A stretch of 44,274 nucleotides of DNA from Welwitschia mirabilis. Lineage: Eukaryota; Gnetophyta; Gnetopsida; Welwitschiales. A model generated the notes under the pieces. That model did not search any database and was not told the DNA's origin. It was given only the letters and a program-made list of their open reading frames with translations. The stretch spans positions 62,589,873 through 62,634,146 of the forward strand of contig JBOZIK010000001.1 of the NCBI GenBank assembly GCA_051453625.1, in the 5' to 3' direction. Below are positions 20,096 to 32,699 of the stretch, piece after piece. The position numbers and the translations under genes are program-made. Position 1 is the first letter of the stretch. Every line of letters begins with the position of its first letter.

Positions 20096-21175
20096 TTGGT
20101 ATTTTTGCATATTTCATTTGATATATATTCAATAATCTATTTCATTGCTAATAATTCATAAAGAACCATAACTAAAATATAAAAGGGCATGTCCTGTAAT
20201 CAATAACATATATAATTAGGATAATAATACAAAGAAACATAGAGAATTAAAAAACAAGTATAAAAATGAAATCATGTCCTAATTAATAACTGTTGAATTA
20301 TAGCATTGATTATACGATTTCATGTTTTGAGTCTTTGTTAGAACTTATGCATATCTCTAGAACCTATAAATTCACATTTTACATTTTCATTATTCAATCA
20401 TCTTAGATGTGATCTTGTTTTCTCCTTAATAGATTTAAAGTAAATTCTCTTTTATTGTAACATAAAAAGTACTTCATTTTAATTTTAATTCTAGGTTATT
20501 CTGTGTTATATCTATCTCTTTCTCCCTTTTCTTTTAACTCTTTTCTTTCCTTTTCTTTTGTTTTCTTTCCGTTTCTTTTTCAATTTTTTGGTTAAAGAAA
20601 AAAGCCAAAACCCAAATTTGATATCTCCATTTTACACTATTTACTTTGGAAGCTATGTTATGTCAAAAGAGTTAAAGTTTACACTTAAAATTTGTTTTTA
20701 AAACTTAGACAAATGGGCATAATTATAATGTTATAAATCATTTGTAACCTAATTATTTTATATTAATGTCCTATATTTAGTAGTTATAGAACTCCTAATT
20801 ATCCATGTCAACATTTTAGCTATGTAAGACAAAGCTACTTCATTCCTATGCTTCATGAAGTTCATTAATAGGTATTAGTTTAACTATGTCCATGCCCTTT
20901 TATAAAATTCATGTCCTAATGCTTTTATTCTATTATTTAGTTTTTCTATAGTTTTTCTTGTCTATAGTGGCTAATACGATGATTTAAGTTGTTGAATACA
21001 TTAATAGAGATTCTTTTGTCTACTTTAGTTGATCATTAGGAAGATGGTTGATGCCATCTTCAAGCTTTTGTTTAAAATATCTCTACTATTAGTGCATCTA
21101 GGTCCTTTCATCTATTTTTTTGATTTCTTGCTTATAGTTTATTGCTTACTTGTTAGCATTTACTAAGAATCATTT
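20096..21175. other. no gene recognised; AT-rich spacer
   Basis: There are no recognisable frames. A pyrimidine-rich tract (TTTTCTTT repeats) occupies about 20,515-20,590. The stretch separates unit A from the tandem repeat and unit B. Confidence 0.5.
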
Positions 21176-21180
21176 ACATA

Positions 21181-22010
21181 ATTTCTTAATCAAGAGCATT
21201 TCATAGGATTTTTCTTAATAGGAAGGAAGAATCCATGCACTTTTTATGTATTAATTTTTCTTAAAACTAATTTAAAAAAATGAAAGGACAAAGAGAATTA
21301 TAGAACAATCTCTTGAAGTAGCATGTTAGATCCTAAGATAACATGGGAATGTCATATAGAAAACAAGAAATCATCTAAAGATTCCACATTTAAGATCTCT
21401 CGAGTTGTAAGTTACTAACTTAATAAAGAATTAGTCCCATAGTATTTTTATTGATAAGAAGGGAAATCCATGGTAAATTTTCTTTAAAATAGACGAATCT
21501 TCTACAGGAACACGATAGATCTGGAGATGGCATGCAAGAGACATGTAAAAGAGAAAAGATAATGTCGAAGAATTTTACGTTTATTATCTCTCAAGTTGTA
21601 AGTTGATTTGCTAGAGAGTTTTTAGGTAATTTCTTAATGATGAATGTTTCATAGGATTTCTATTGATAAGAGTGAAGGATCCATGTCTAAAATAATAAAT
21701 AAAACAATACAAGAATAAAAAAGGTTATACAAATAGTTCCCAAAAAACATGCTACATCTCAAGATGACATGAAGCAAAAGTAGAATATAAGAAAACATGT
21801 TTAAAAATCCACATTTGTTATTTCTTCAATTGTAGTGGTGATTTTCTTAAGAATCTTTAAAATAATCTCTTAATTAAAATTGTTCCATAAAATTTATTTT
21901 ATTGAGAAGAGTGAATTCTTCACCTTCATTGAGTGGTAATTTTGCTTATCAATAATATGGAAAACAATTGTAGAATAAAAAGAATAGAGGAAACTCCTAA
22001 AGAGAGTGAT
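21181..22010. repeat. AT-rich tandem repeat, about 3.7 units of roughly 220 bp
   Basis: Units start near 21,181, 21,411, 21,627 and 21,860. Shared words in order are TTTCTTAAT, CATAGGATTTxTATTGATAAGA, GGATCCATG (or AATCCATG), a GATCTxxAGATxxCATG block, then CACATTTATTATCTCTCAAGTTGTAAGTT. Units are diverged by substitutions and small indels. The fourth is cut off at about 22,010, where unit B's LTR sequence begins. No coding potential is seen. Confidence 0.72.
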
Positions 22011-22320
22011 CTTAAAAGATTTGTATCTTTCTATGTTTTCAATCCTAGTATTATATTAAAGAGAATGAGGTTAATTTGTGTAAATAGCTTGCTGTTTCTA
22101 TTATAATTGTAGAGCATGTTGGATTTTTGATATTATAATATTTTCTCTTATAACAAGGAAAAGAAATCTCATTTTTCCATGAGGGCATACACGTTGTCAA
22201 CCCATATAAATCTTTATCTTCATTTCATTTTCCTCTTGTTTCTACTTTTTTTACTTGGTGTTATTGCATTCAACATTCTTCTGTTTTCAACCTTTTTTTC
22301 CTTTTTTTTTTTTGGTTCAA
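22010..22320 (+). mobile_element. unit B 5' LTR, right-hand part only
   Basis: From about 22,010 the sequence follows 12,830-13,290 of unit A (TTTCAATCCTAGT, GAGCATGTTGGATTT, GTTATTGCATTCAACATT). The left 220 bases of the LTR, including the TATA region, are absent and are replaced by the truncated tandem repeat. Confidence 0.7.
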
Positions 22321-22405
22321 AGACTTCAAAACATTTGATCTAATATCTTGGTGAATTTTGTTTTAATGAGTATTAAAGGAGGAACTCATGTAAGATGCAA
22401 TAAGA

Positions 22406-24880
22406 ATGGTTTCTAGGGTTTTGAATGTAAGGTTTAAAGTGGAGAATCTTACCAACCAAAATAACTTTGGATTATGGTAGTGATATCCACATTCAATAAG
22501 AGTTGAAGAAGGCACTCCTAAGGAAAGCAAAGAAGCCTTCAACAACATCTAATGAAGAATGGAAGGATTTGGGTCTAATGGCCTTAAATCATCATCCAGT
22601 TGAGTTCTGTAGATCTACTTTTAGTCAATGTGATAAAGAATAATTCTATCACCACATGTTAGATAATGGTAAAAATGTTTGTACATGTCCAACTCTTTAA
22701 TAAATAAGTTTACTTAAAGACAAACATATATGACTTTAAAATGGAAAAGGAATGTTAATTGTGAAGCATCTGAATGATTTCAATGATGTGATGTGCTACT
22801 TATTCAACATTGAGATGGAAATCAAGGAGAAGGATCAAGCCTCCCTCTTCTAAAATTCCTATCAGTATCATACAAATGTCTTTCCATGATAAGAATATGA
22901 TAAATCTTGAAATAGTAATTACAACATTCTATCAAAGGAGAGGATGAAACTGACTATAATAGATCATATGGAGAATGATTAATTACTAGAGGATGCATTA
23001 TGGAGAAAGGATCTAATAATGAACCATACAAATTAGAGACAAAATTTGAAATAAACAAGAAAATAGATAATTACAAATTCTGTCAGAGAAGAGGATTTAT
23101 TATAATAGAGTCATATGGAAAATGATTAATTACTATAGGATGCATTATGGAGAAAGCTTATAATAATGGACCATATAAATTAGAGCAGAAATTTTAAATA
23201 AACGAGAAAAGACACAAGGAATGCTTTTAATAATACAAAAGGAGACATTTTAGTAAATAACCTTAGAAGTTGAAGTCATATAACGATGGACACCAACAAA
23301 ATAATTAAAGTTCAAGATCTCAAATTGATGAGGTTAATTCTATAAATAAATATGCTTCTAGAAATATGCTTTCGTATTTGGAATCACTTAGAGATAGTTA
23401 ATAAGTACTTTATTAATGGGATTCAGAACATGCAACTTTCAACAAATCTTGGTATCACAAATATTAGGAAACTAATGGAGGACATCTTTTATTAATGATG
23501 ATGCTAATATTATTAGCTTTCATACTATTTAAACTAGGATACATCATGGATTTTTATGAACTGTCACATACATGAAGTATGTACTAAAGATAAGGAGAAG
23601 TTTAATTTATCTTAGAGGATCGAATGATCTCAACTAAAATTCCATGAAAGAAAATGACCTAATCAAAATCAATAGATGTTTTCATTTGGTAATGAATTAA
23701 AAGAAGCATAGAAATATCTCCTAGTTATTAATCAAATAGTTTTAGGAGATGCATATGTTGTAGTTAGACAAGTTACTAAATTAATGGCATCGACACCTTG
23801 GTCACATCATTAGGTTTCAAATGAAGGGTCTTCTTAGGAGGAGTTTTCTTTCAAACTTATAAAAAAAATATAATTTGATTTTTATGAATATTGGATTTAT
23901 GATAAACAATGTACTACAAAATTTATTAATAATGGATCAAGGAGTAAAGAAATCCCTTATTTTGTAAATATTTATGTTTGAAGTCCTCCTTAAGCATCCT
24001 TAAGAGGTGAAAAATATTATATCAACTTTAACGATTATAAGTCAAGAAAGGTATGGTCTAGATTGATAAAAACAAGGTCTTAATATTTTTAGAAATTTGA
24101 ATAATTAAAAGCATAAGTTAAGAGGATCACCAAAACGACAAATGAAGTATCTAAGATTAGATTATGAAAGACAATAGATTTGAAAGAAGTTTGAATCATA
24201 TCACAATTATAAAGGAGTCAAGAAATATTTTACATTTTAGAAACTCTCCAACAAAATGGTTTTCTAGAATGGATGAGTCATGTGATTTTAGAATTCATCA
24301 AAGTTATAATGAATTCTGTAGGAGTAAAAAATGAATTTTCATGGAATATTAATACTACAAGTTACTTGGTGAGTGGGACACCTTCTTTCAATATTGATGA
24401 CAAGAGTCTAAATGAGGTGTGAAGTAGGTTATTAAGTAGATATGAACATTTCAATCCTTTGGATGTTTTTCATATGTTCACATTTCAAATGTTAAGAGAG
24501 AATTTCATCCAAAATATTAGATGCATATTTCTTGAATATGAAGGTAACACTGAGGAATATAAACTGTGGTAAAAATGGAAACTCAGAAAAATGAACTTAA
24601 GGGAAATAGGGAAGAATATCAAGAGTAGGTGGAGAGTACATTGACTAAAGTGGAGATTAGGATATCTTCCAAATCAAACAAATATATATTGACTACAAAC
24701 TATAGTGATGAACATGCATTTAGGTTACTACTTACTGAAGAATACGAGTTAATATTTTATTAAAAGGCATTGAGGAGCAATTAAAAATAGAAATGGTAAA
24801 CAATAATGAAAGAAGAAATGTTATGTATCTTAAGAACTAGGCATGGGATTTGATGAAGCTTCCAAGAGATAATTGAGAAA
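22406..24880 (+). pseudogene. Ty1/copia gag to RT start (broken), unit B
   Basis: ATG at 22,406 reads MVSRVLNVRFKVENL, matching unit A's gag start at 13,389. The later gag (near 22,800), the protease/pre-integrase (near 23,560-23,800) and the integrase end (near 24,250-24,540, with FxSFXMFSHFKC-like decay of the FGCxAY motif) all follow unit A in order, with stops in every part. Small local duplications occur here, for instance the ATTAATTACTAGAGGATGCATTATGG words repeated at about 22,979 and 23,125. Copia similarity again ends at the TTCCAAGAGATAATTGAG junction near 24,860. No functional product is possible. Confidence 0.68.
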
Positions 24881-26655
24881 ATTAGGATCAAGGATTTAGT
24901 ATAGAAGCAGTCAATTTTGGCTTAAGTTGGAGATTATTTTATGTGAGTCTAAAATTGGACTTAGGAATAATTATTATGAAACATGAAACCCTAATGAAAG
25001 ATACAACTACAAAATCACAAAAGATTAAGAAGAAACTCTTTTCAATCAAAGCCAAATTGGAAGTTGAGTCAAATATTCTAGTAGTTAGATTTATAATTTC
25101 CACATCCACCATGGAAGAAAATGAGAAAAAGCAAAATTCTCTTAATCTTCATACTTTTGTCTCATAGAGCATAATAGAGAAATTATCTCAAATATTATCT
25201 CATCATTTTTCCAAGAGAAGATTAACATACAAGAGCAACTCTATGCAACTACATATAGGATTGATCATAAAGGAGAGAAATCTTGACATATTATAATCAA
25301 ATTCAAGAAAATGATACAAAAGAATATGCATGAATACATAAAATTTACTTGAAAGGAAATGAACTTTAGCTGAATAAGACTTAACTAAAAAGGAACTTAC
25401 ATAAAAGATTTAAGAGTAGAAGAAGGTTAAGAAGGATCAAGAAGAAAGAAAAGTTGATTTTTGAATAACAGATATATATAAGTTATAAAGAAAAGGGTTC
25501 AACATTAGAAAATTAAATCCTTACATTGTGGATTTCTAAATATTAAAGGGATATTTTACAATAAAAGTTACAACCTTGTATAGTATTGGATATTTCAAAG
25601 CCTTTAATATTTTTGGGTTTGCAAAAACTTGGGAAGAGAAAAGGTTAGAATTTAAGACACCTATATCACTAAGAAGTAAAAGAGTGAAGAAGAAGGAAAG
25701 ACCTTTATGAGGCTTATCTTGCATTATTAGAAACATACTAAATAAATTAATTATTATACAGAACATTCATGAGCATAAGTGGTTCCTTTAGTTAAGTATT
25801 ATAAAACATAAGTTTCTATATTACTTGAATTTTGCTATTTTCCTCCAAGAGAATTAACATATTATAATAGATCGAGGATGTCAAAAAAAAAAAAAAACCC
25901 TTTTCAATGTTTAGGAAAGGACATAGAAAAATTTAAAATAAAAGAAAAAGTAGTGTGATTATTGCAATGTAAGTATTTAATTACGACAAGTTGACTTGAT
26001 ATAATGGCAAGATAATTAAGGATGGTTGGATATGCAAGATTATTGACAAAATAATAATGGCTTAGAGAGATTGCCACCAAAGGTTGATGTAAATTTGATG
26101 GGAAAAGAATGTCTAAAATGGAGACAAGATTGGACCTTGTGGTTGTAAATGGATGGAAATATTTTGTAATACCATTAGTTTTAAATTTTTTAGGCCATAA
26201 AGATATTCTTCTAATGATTAGTTACTTAACATACCCCAAAATCTTCCATATATCAGTGATTTTGGAGTTAGAGATTAATTTCTAGAATCAATGCATCATC
26301 CTTTGCAATTTAAGATTAAAGAAATGCTTCATTATAAGATGCAATTTAAGAATAGATCTAGACAAATTACAATAGAAACATTAATAAGATTTTCAAGAAG
26401 ATGTACAAAAGCAAGGGGAAATTAAGAAGCGAGGAGCAACATTAAAAGGATCATTCTAGATGTAGCATAAAAAGTAGACAATTACAAGATATCTATGGGT
26501 AAGAAACCTTAGTGTGATGTAGAATCCCTTCAAGAATGATTATCCATTAAATAATTAACAATGAGGTTATGATTAAAAACTACATAAGGCTTATCTGTAA
26601 CAAGAAAAGGATGTTTATGAAATAACATCAAGATTATATATTAAATATGGTAAAA

Positions 26656-27191
26656 NNNNNNNNNNNNNNNNNNNNNNNNNNNNNNNNNNNNNNNNNNNNN
26701 NNNNNNNNNNNNNNNNNNNNNNNNNNNNNNNNNNNNNNNNNNNNNNNNNNNNNNNNNNNNNNNNNNNNNNNNNNNNNNNNNNNNNNNNNNNNNNNNNNNN
26801 NNNNNNNNNNNNNNNNNNNNNNNNNNNNNNNNNNNNNNNNNNNNNNNNNNNNNNNNNNNNNNNNNNNNNNNNNNNNNNNNNNNNNNNNNNNNNNNNNNNN
26901 NNNNNNNNNNNNNNNNNNNNNNNNNNNNNNNNNNNNNNNNNNNNNNNNNNNNNNNNNNNNNNNNNNNNNNNNNNNNNNNNNNNNNNNNNNNNNNNNNNNN
27001 NNNNNNNNNNNNNNNNNNNNNNNNNNNNNNNNNNNNNNNNNNNNNNNNNNNNNNNNNNNNNNNNNNNNNNNNNNNNNNNNNNNNNNNNNNNNNNNNNNNN
27101 NNNNNNNNNNNNNNNNNNNNNNNNNNNNNNNNNNNNNNNNNNNNNNNNNNNNNNNNNNNNNNNNNNNNNNNNNNNNNNNNNNNNNNNNNNN
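26656..27191. other. assembly gap (536 N) in LINE of unit B
   Basis: The gap is flanked on both sides by the word TGGTAAAA. Unit A runs straight through the corresponding point near 17,520, so little or no LINE sequence is missing. Confidence 0.95.
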
Positions 27192-28958
27192 TGGTAAAAC
27201 GCGATCCATGCAATTTGTTGGGGTTGTTTCACAAAAGAGACTAAAACAAGATCTATGTAATAATATCCCTTTTATGGAAGTTCAAGGCCTATGTAAAATG
27301 TTTTTTCAACATGAGGTGGACAAAACATCCAAACATATGAATTCAGATGTAATACAACTTACAGAAGATGAGGTGAGGATGGAATTAATAAATTAATTTT
27401 TATGAATGGCATGAATGCAGAAGGACTACACATGGAATTACTAAAATAGGATCGTTCATTAGTGTGGGAAGAAACATGAATAAGATTAAATGATGGACCT
27501 AAGGATGGAGCGGACAAATAATGAATGATTAATAGAGCTATTTTATTAATTCAGAAATGGGATAAGTTAAATTTAAATAATCGTAGATTAATTATTAATA
27601 GTAATCTATTCACTAAAGTATTAGTCACTACCCTAGAGAAGAGTCTAAGAAAGTAGGCGAAAGATAATAATTTGCATGCATTCTCTCAAGTAAGATTTTA
27701 AAGAAATTACTCTACAATTGATCATCTAGCTATTCACAAGATTTGTGCGGAGCAAATCAAGACGTGAAGCAAAAAGATTTACATTTATTTTATTTATTTC
27801 ATAAAATCTTATAACTTGGTTATCAGAGATAAATTATGGAGTAGACTTGTTGAATTTAGTATTATCTCTAGTTTATTAGTTACCATAAAAAGACTATATG
27901 CAAAAATAATGGCTAAATTAAGAAGCATGGATGCTAAAGAATCTTATAGGTTTTATAATAACATAGGAGTTGAGTAAGATTTTCCTTTATCACTGACATT
28001 ATTTGGAATTTTTATGGATGAATTAGAAGGAGGGATGTAGCAAGTACCAGAAAGGTATGCAATGAAGATATGTCAAAAAATGCTTCATCTCTTAATTTTT
28101 GTAAATGATGTAGTACTAGTTATAAAATATGATGAAGGAAGCTTTTATGAATACTTAGGGATGAAGGTAAATGTTGATCAAACAAATTGTTTATGGAATA
28201 AATAAGAGAAACTATATTTTCTAGCTAAATAATAAACTACTTGAGATTGTTAATTAATACAAATACTTAGGTTTGGAATGCTCTTAAAACTATAGATAGA
28301 ATAAATGTGTGTCACAAAGAGCTGGAAATGCGTGAAAGGATTTTTATGGTATAAAGAGAAAATGTAAGAAAGAAAATATTTGTTCATGCGAGATACAAAA
28401 AATANNNNNNNNNNATCTGAAGCATAAAATCAATTAATTTATATGATTGTGCAACCAATCATTTTATATGAATGCATAGTGTGGATCCTAAACCTTACTA
28501 AAGATTTATGAAATAAAGTAGAGAAAATTCAAAAACAATTTTTGTTGGATGAACCTAAGTTTAAAGCTCAAGTATCAAATGAAATGTTGTTGCTAGTGGC
28601 CAATATGCTATCTTTTGAAGTTGTGGTAATAAGTTAATTTTTAGTCGTTTATCAAAAGATTAGACCTAATAAAAAATTAAGTTTTCAATAAAGGTATTAT
28701 AAATCACTCAAGAAAATGCATTATATTCTAAACAAAAGTTATAACTACAAGAATAAGGAATTTAGGATCAAAATATAACTGTAAAGCATAAAACAAGTTT
28801 AAGATGATGAGAAAATTAATAAGAAATGGTGGAAGATAGCTAAGAAGAAAACTAAAGTTTAGCTTCATTGTATAACCATTTGAGAAAACAAGATTGAGAA
28901 GAAAGTGGAGTATTTATTTTTAACAATATCACTATAAATAAGAATTTTGATTCACAGA

Positions 28959-29058
28959 NNNNNNNNNNNNNNNNNNNNNNNNNNNNNNNNNNNNNNNNNN
29001 NNNNNNNNNNNNNNNNNNNNNNNNNNNNNNNNNNNNNNNNNNNNNNNNNNNNNNNNNN
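28959..29058. other. assembly gap (100 N) in LINE of unit B
   Basis: ATTCACAGA occurs on both sides. Unit A is continuous at the matching place near 19,210. One hundred is a usual placeholder length for an unknown gap. Confidence 0.95.
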
Positions 29059-29440
29059 ATTCACAGAGTAATAATGACATCTTATCATCTTAGAGTTAGA
29101 ACTGGAAAATGGAATAATCTTCAATGAGAGGATTAGATATGTCATATTTTCCTATTACAAATAGAAGAGGATGAGCATCATATTTTGTTAGAGTGTTATG
29201 ACACTGATTTTTTTAAACACAGTTGGCATATCATAAGAAACCCTCTATATGATTATTTATATTATTACTAACAATCATGGGAATTTAGTTTGAGGATGTT
29301 TTCAAGCTATATAAGTGATGAAAGTACTTAATGTACTCTAGAAATATTAACAGCATTGCACTTTGTATTTCTTAAATGGTCTCACACACTTGAGAGGTTT
29401 ATCTAGACATAATAAAATTTAAGTTTCTATTTCGGCTAAA

Positions 29441-29605
29441 GTATAAATCACATTTATTATATTTATTAGTTGATACATGATATTTGTAGTCAACATGTGG
29501 TTTGATACATATTTTTTAGGTTTTTTCTTTTTTGACACATGGTATTTCTTTAGTCCTAAAACTATATAAAGTGTTATACATACTTAGAATTAGGGATTCA
29601 GTTGA
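29441..29605 (+). mobile_element. unit B 3' LTR, left-hand part only, with TATA box
   Basis: The sequence follows 19,608-19,775 of unit A closely (CACATTTATTATATTTATTAG, TGATATTTGTAGT, ACTATATAAAGTGTTA). The TATATAA box is at 29,563-29,569. Similarity stops near CAGTTGAATAAATATT. The rest of the LTR is absent. Confidence 0.68.
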
Positions 29606-32600
29606 ATAAATATTCATTTTAGTACATGAATAGGATTTAAAACTAGGTAACAACTTAGTATTATTCTTCCATAGGGATAGCTAGGTTTGGCTAATTAAAA
29701 TTTACATAATATTACTTAATTGTAAATTAATAGATTAAAGAAATAAAAAAAAGGGAGTTGAGAATTTTGATTTTGAAACTTCATTTAGAAAAGTGGGAAG
29801 AAATCAACCTCCAAGTATTTACCTGATTTGTCCTTCTGCAATTATTCACTTCAATCATATGTTACACTATTCTGAAATACACTTCAGACTATAAAGTATG
29901 ATGACTTGAGTCATGGTGATATAATCTCATTCACCATATGAGTGTTGATGAATTTGAAAGTTACTAATCCTTCACACCCCTAAAACAAGCATAAAAAGCA
30001 AGGACTTAATATACTTAAGATCCATTAAATTAAAAATACTTAGGAAAGTTAACTAAAGAACTCACTCAAATGACAATAGAACTTGATAGTTATGTTGTTA
30101 TTTAATCATTCCTAGTACAAAGTAATTTGTGATTAGTAATAAAAAGAAAAATAATTATTACATATTGAATCAAAGAAAGGCACATTACATCAGATATGGA
30201 AGGAAACTGAAAGGACTCCTCCAACTATTCTTGAAAGTAAGTTTACTCCCCAAATAAGTACTTTAGAAAGCCATTATAACTTGACATTCCAAAGGTTCCC
30301 TTCTTTTCTAAAATAAATGATATTACAGTGAAGTGATAAAGTCCCTTTAATATGTAAGGATGAGGATAGGGGTTGGTTATAAGCNNNNNNNNNNNNNNNN
30401 NNNNNNNNNNNNNNNNNNNCAGCATTAGGTAGGGTGTTTGTCATCTTTCATTAGGTATAGATCATCATGACGAGGTTAACTCTTGACTCCTAGATGGTGT
30501 TTATTTTGTTAACCTTTGTCGTTGCCATCTGTCTCCATCATTATCCTTCCCAGTAATGCCACATATCGCTACTATGTATCATTGTCATCACCACCACATA
30601 TCATCAAAAATGCAAGTTATTTTCAAGGTGAAATATGATTAAGCCCATAACTACATTTGACTAAATTTTTCATGACATATCAGGAACCTGAGTTTGGAAG
30701 AGTTTTGCACAAAAGAACCAGCCTCATTGGGTAACTTGGATGATGGCACCAACATTTTAAACTAGATCATCATCATTTTAAAGCATGTCCTTTAAAGTGT
30801 GATAAATATTTTGAAAATATCAAGGGAATATGATAAGTTTATAATTATTATCAAAAAGTAATAGAAAATATTTTTTTATGACAAAGTAGTTACATTAATG
30901 TCTTCATTAAGATAAATTAGTAGAATGTCAATTTTTACATGTTAACACACCTCCAATCATACTTTTACTAGACCCTTAGCAAAAAAATTAATAGCAAAAT
31001 GTTTAATCATGGAAAAATTATCTAAAGAACAATGCTCAAGCATTAAAAATGATATATCTTTAAAAACTTTATAACTGGTTTTTTGAAATTAACATATCAA
31101 AATTTAAAAATTTTGTGAAACCAGATGTCATACCATCAACCAAAACTAAGCTTTTTCCTCAAAGTTTTTATGATATAACATGTTAAAACAATTTTGAGAA
31201 CATATCCTTAGAAAAATATTGATAAGTTCTTTTATTGAAAATGATGCAAAGAGATGCAACTAAGTCATCAAAGGAAAATTATAACTAATGTGAAACAACC
31301 TATTTTATTTCTTCCTCAAAATTCTAAGTGAAGATAGTTTATGCCTTATGATTTATTTCTCATGAAATGGGGGTAAAGTGGAATGGATGATGGAGATGAA
31401 TAATGAAAATATGGTAAAGGACTTAATCATAAAACCAATGAATAAATGAGTGAACCTACCTAAGTTAATGATACTTATTATATTTTTGTATTTTTCTAGT
31501 GGATCTCGATATCAACCAAGTATAGTATCAATGAAGTAACTTATAAGAATTTAAGAAATCATAGCAAATATTAAGTATGAAAGTTAAAAGACAATAGAAC
31601 ACGTAAGTTCTCTAGTTACCACCTTTTTCTTTCCTTTATTTTCCTTTTCTGCCAGTTATATATATCCTTAGTATTAAGACTTTGAATCACATTGAGAATC
31701 TAATGTTACAACATTTTCTTCTAATAGAGTTAAGCATGTTGTCTTGTAAAGAAATTAGTGCTTCATTGCTAATGAGTATTTATAACCCAATGCAAATGAT
31801 TATGCTGTAATTTAGATAATTAGAGCTACATTACCAATGAGCATTCATAGCCCAATGTAGTTAACTAACCTAATTAAGTAATTAATGAGATGTGTGTTTT
31901 GAGAAGAGATATTTTTTTTTTTCTTTTCTTTTATCCATGTTCTCATATTCATTTTTTATGCACATTAAAGAGGTCATTGGTTCATTAGCCTAAACAAGAC
32001 AAATCATGTTTCCATCAAAATATTTAAACAAAAGGAACATATTATGGGGGTAGATTCCACATTTTTTGGGCATGATTTACCAAAATCAAAGACCTTACGT
32101 AATCATGTCTTCAATAGTCAAATTCAAAGTAAGTGTAACTCTTCCTTTAAAACTCATAAGTATACTTAATCATAACTATTAGTTAAGTGATAGTGAGATC
32201 GCTTATTGTTGATTTTTTGTTAAAAACCATCAACCTGAATCTGTTAATTTCAGGAATCCATAGATTAATGGCTAGGGTGAATGGTTTGCAGGCTTAAAAG
32301 GATTATTAGAAAATGATAGGGATGAATGACAAGGCTTAAGGTGATGGTGGGTTATTCAATAGTATGAGTGAAATTTTGGGTTTCCTAAGTGAAGGGATTT
32401 AAGGCAATAATTATATAGGTGGTAGTGCTTGGGAGGTTTTAGGAAAGATAGACCATCAATAAAAAATGTTTTTATTTTTTTAAAAACTAAATATAAAATA
32501 AAATAAAAATGTATTCTAAAATAAACATCTAATAAAGCTAAAAATTCTCTAAGGTGATACGTGCATGAAGGCTTAAGAGTATGAAAATGTTTCAAAACTT

Positions 32601-32690
32601 TGTAAAGAAATTTTTTTAAAAGAAATGTTAAATGAATATATTATATTAACACAAAATGAAAGAAAAGATACAACATAGCTTAAAAAATAT
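29606..32690. other. no gene recognised
   Basis: This AT-rich sequence has no supported coding frame. A 35-base N-run lies at 30,385-30,419. The block 30,480-30,620 is richer in CATC/CACC words than its surroundings. A small pair of similar phrases about ACATTACCAATGAGCATT occurs at about 31,755 and 31,826. Probably decayed repeat DNA. Confidence 0.4.
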
Positions 32691-32699
32691 TTTTCCAGG

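Larger units (their letters stand above)
24890..29425 (+). pseudogene. LINE (ORF1, endonuclease, RT, tail; broken), unit B
   Basis: ORF1 is seen at 24,943-25,167 (KLDLGIIIMKHETLMK and coiled-coil words shared with unit A). The endonuclease spans about 25,520-26,160, with the GDFN motif degraded near 25,955. RT spans about 27,560-28,280 and reads NNIGVE, then PLSLTLFGIFMDELEGG (27,984-28,037), LLIFVNDVVLV (28,089-28,121) and YKYLGLE-like wording (28,258-28,280). The catalytic box is FVND, again with asparagine for the first aspartate. The tail at 28,440-29,200 repeats unit A's post-RT segment and zinc-cluster relic (CHIFLLQIEEDEHHILLE). The 3' end ACATAATAAAATTT lies at 29,407-29,420. Confidence 0.73.
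22010..29605 (+). mobile_element. unit B: second copy of the copia-LINE chimera
   Basis: Block by block it follows unit A in the same orientation: LTR end, gag at 22,406, integrase, RT start, LINE ORF1 (24,943), endonuclease, RT and tail, then the first part of an LTR. It starts about 220 bases into the LTR and ends about 165 bases into the 3' LTR, so neither LTR is complete. Similarity to unit A is obvious by eye throughout, with many substitutions and small indels. Three N-runs interrupt it (26,656-27,191; 28,405-28,414; 28,959-29,058). Confidence 0.78.

Noticed and set aside
21181-22010. CRISPR-like array
   Set aside because: Units of about 220 bp are adjacent and diverged with no spacers, in plant-type DNA; it is an ordinary tandem repeat.
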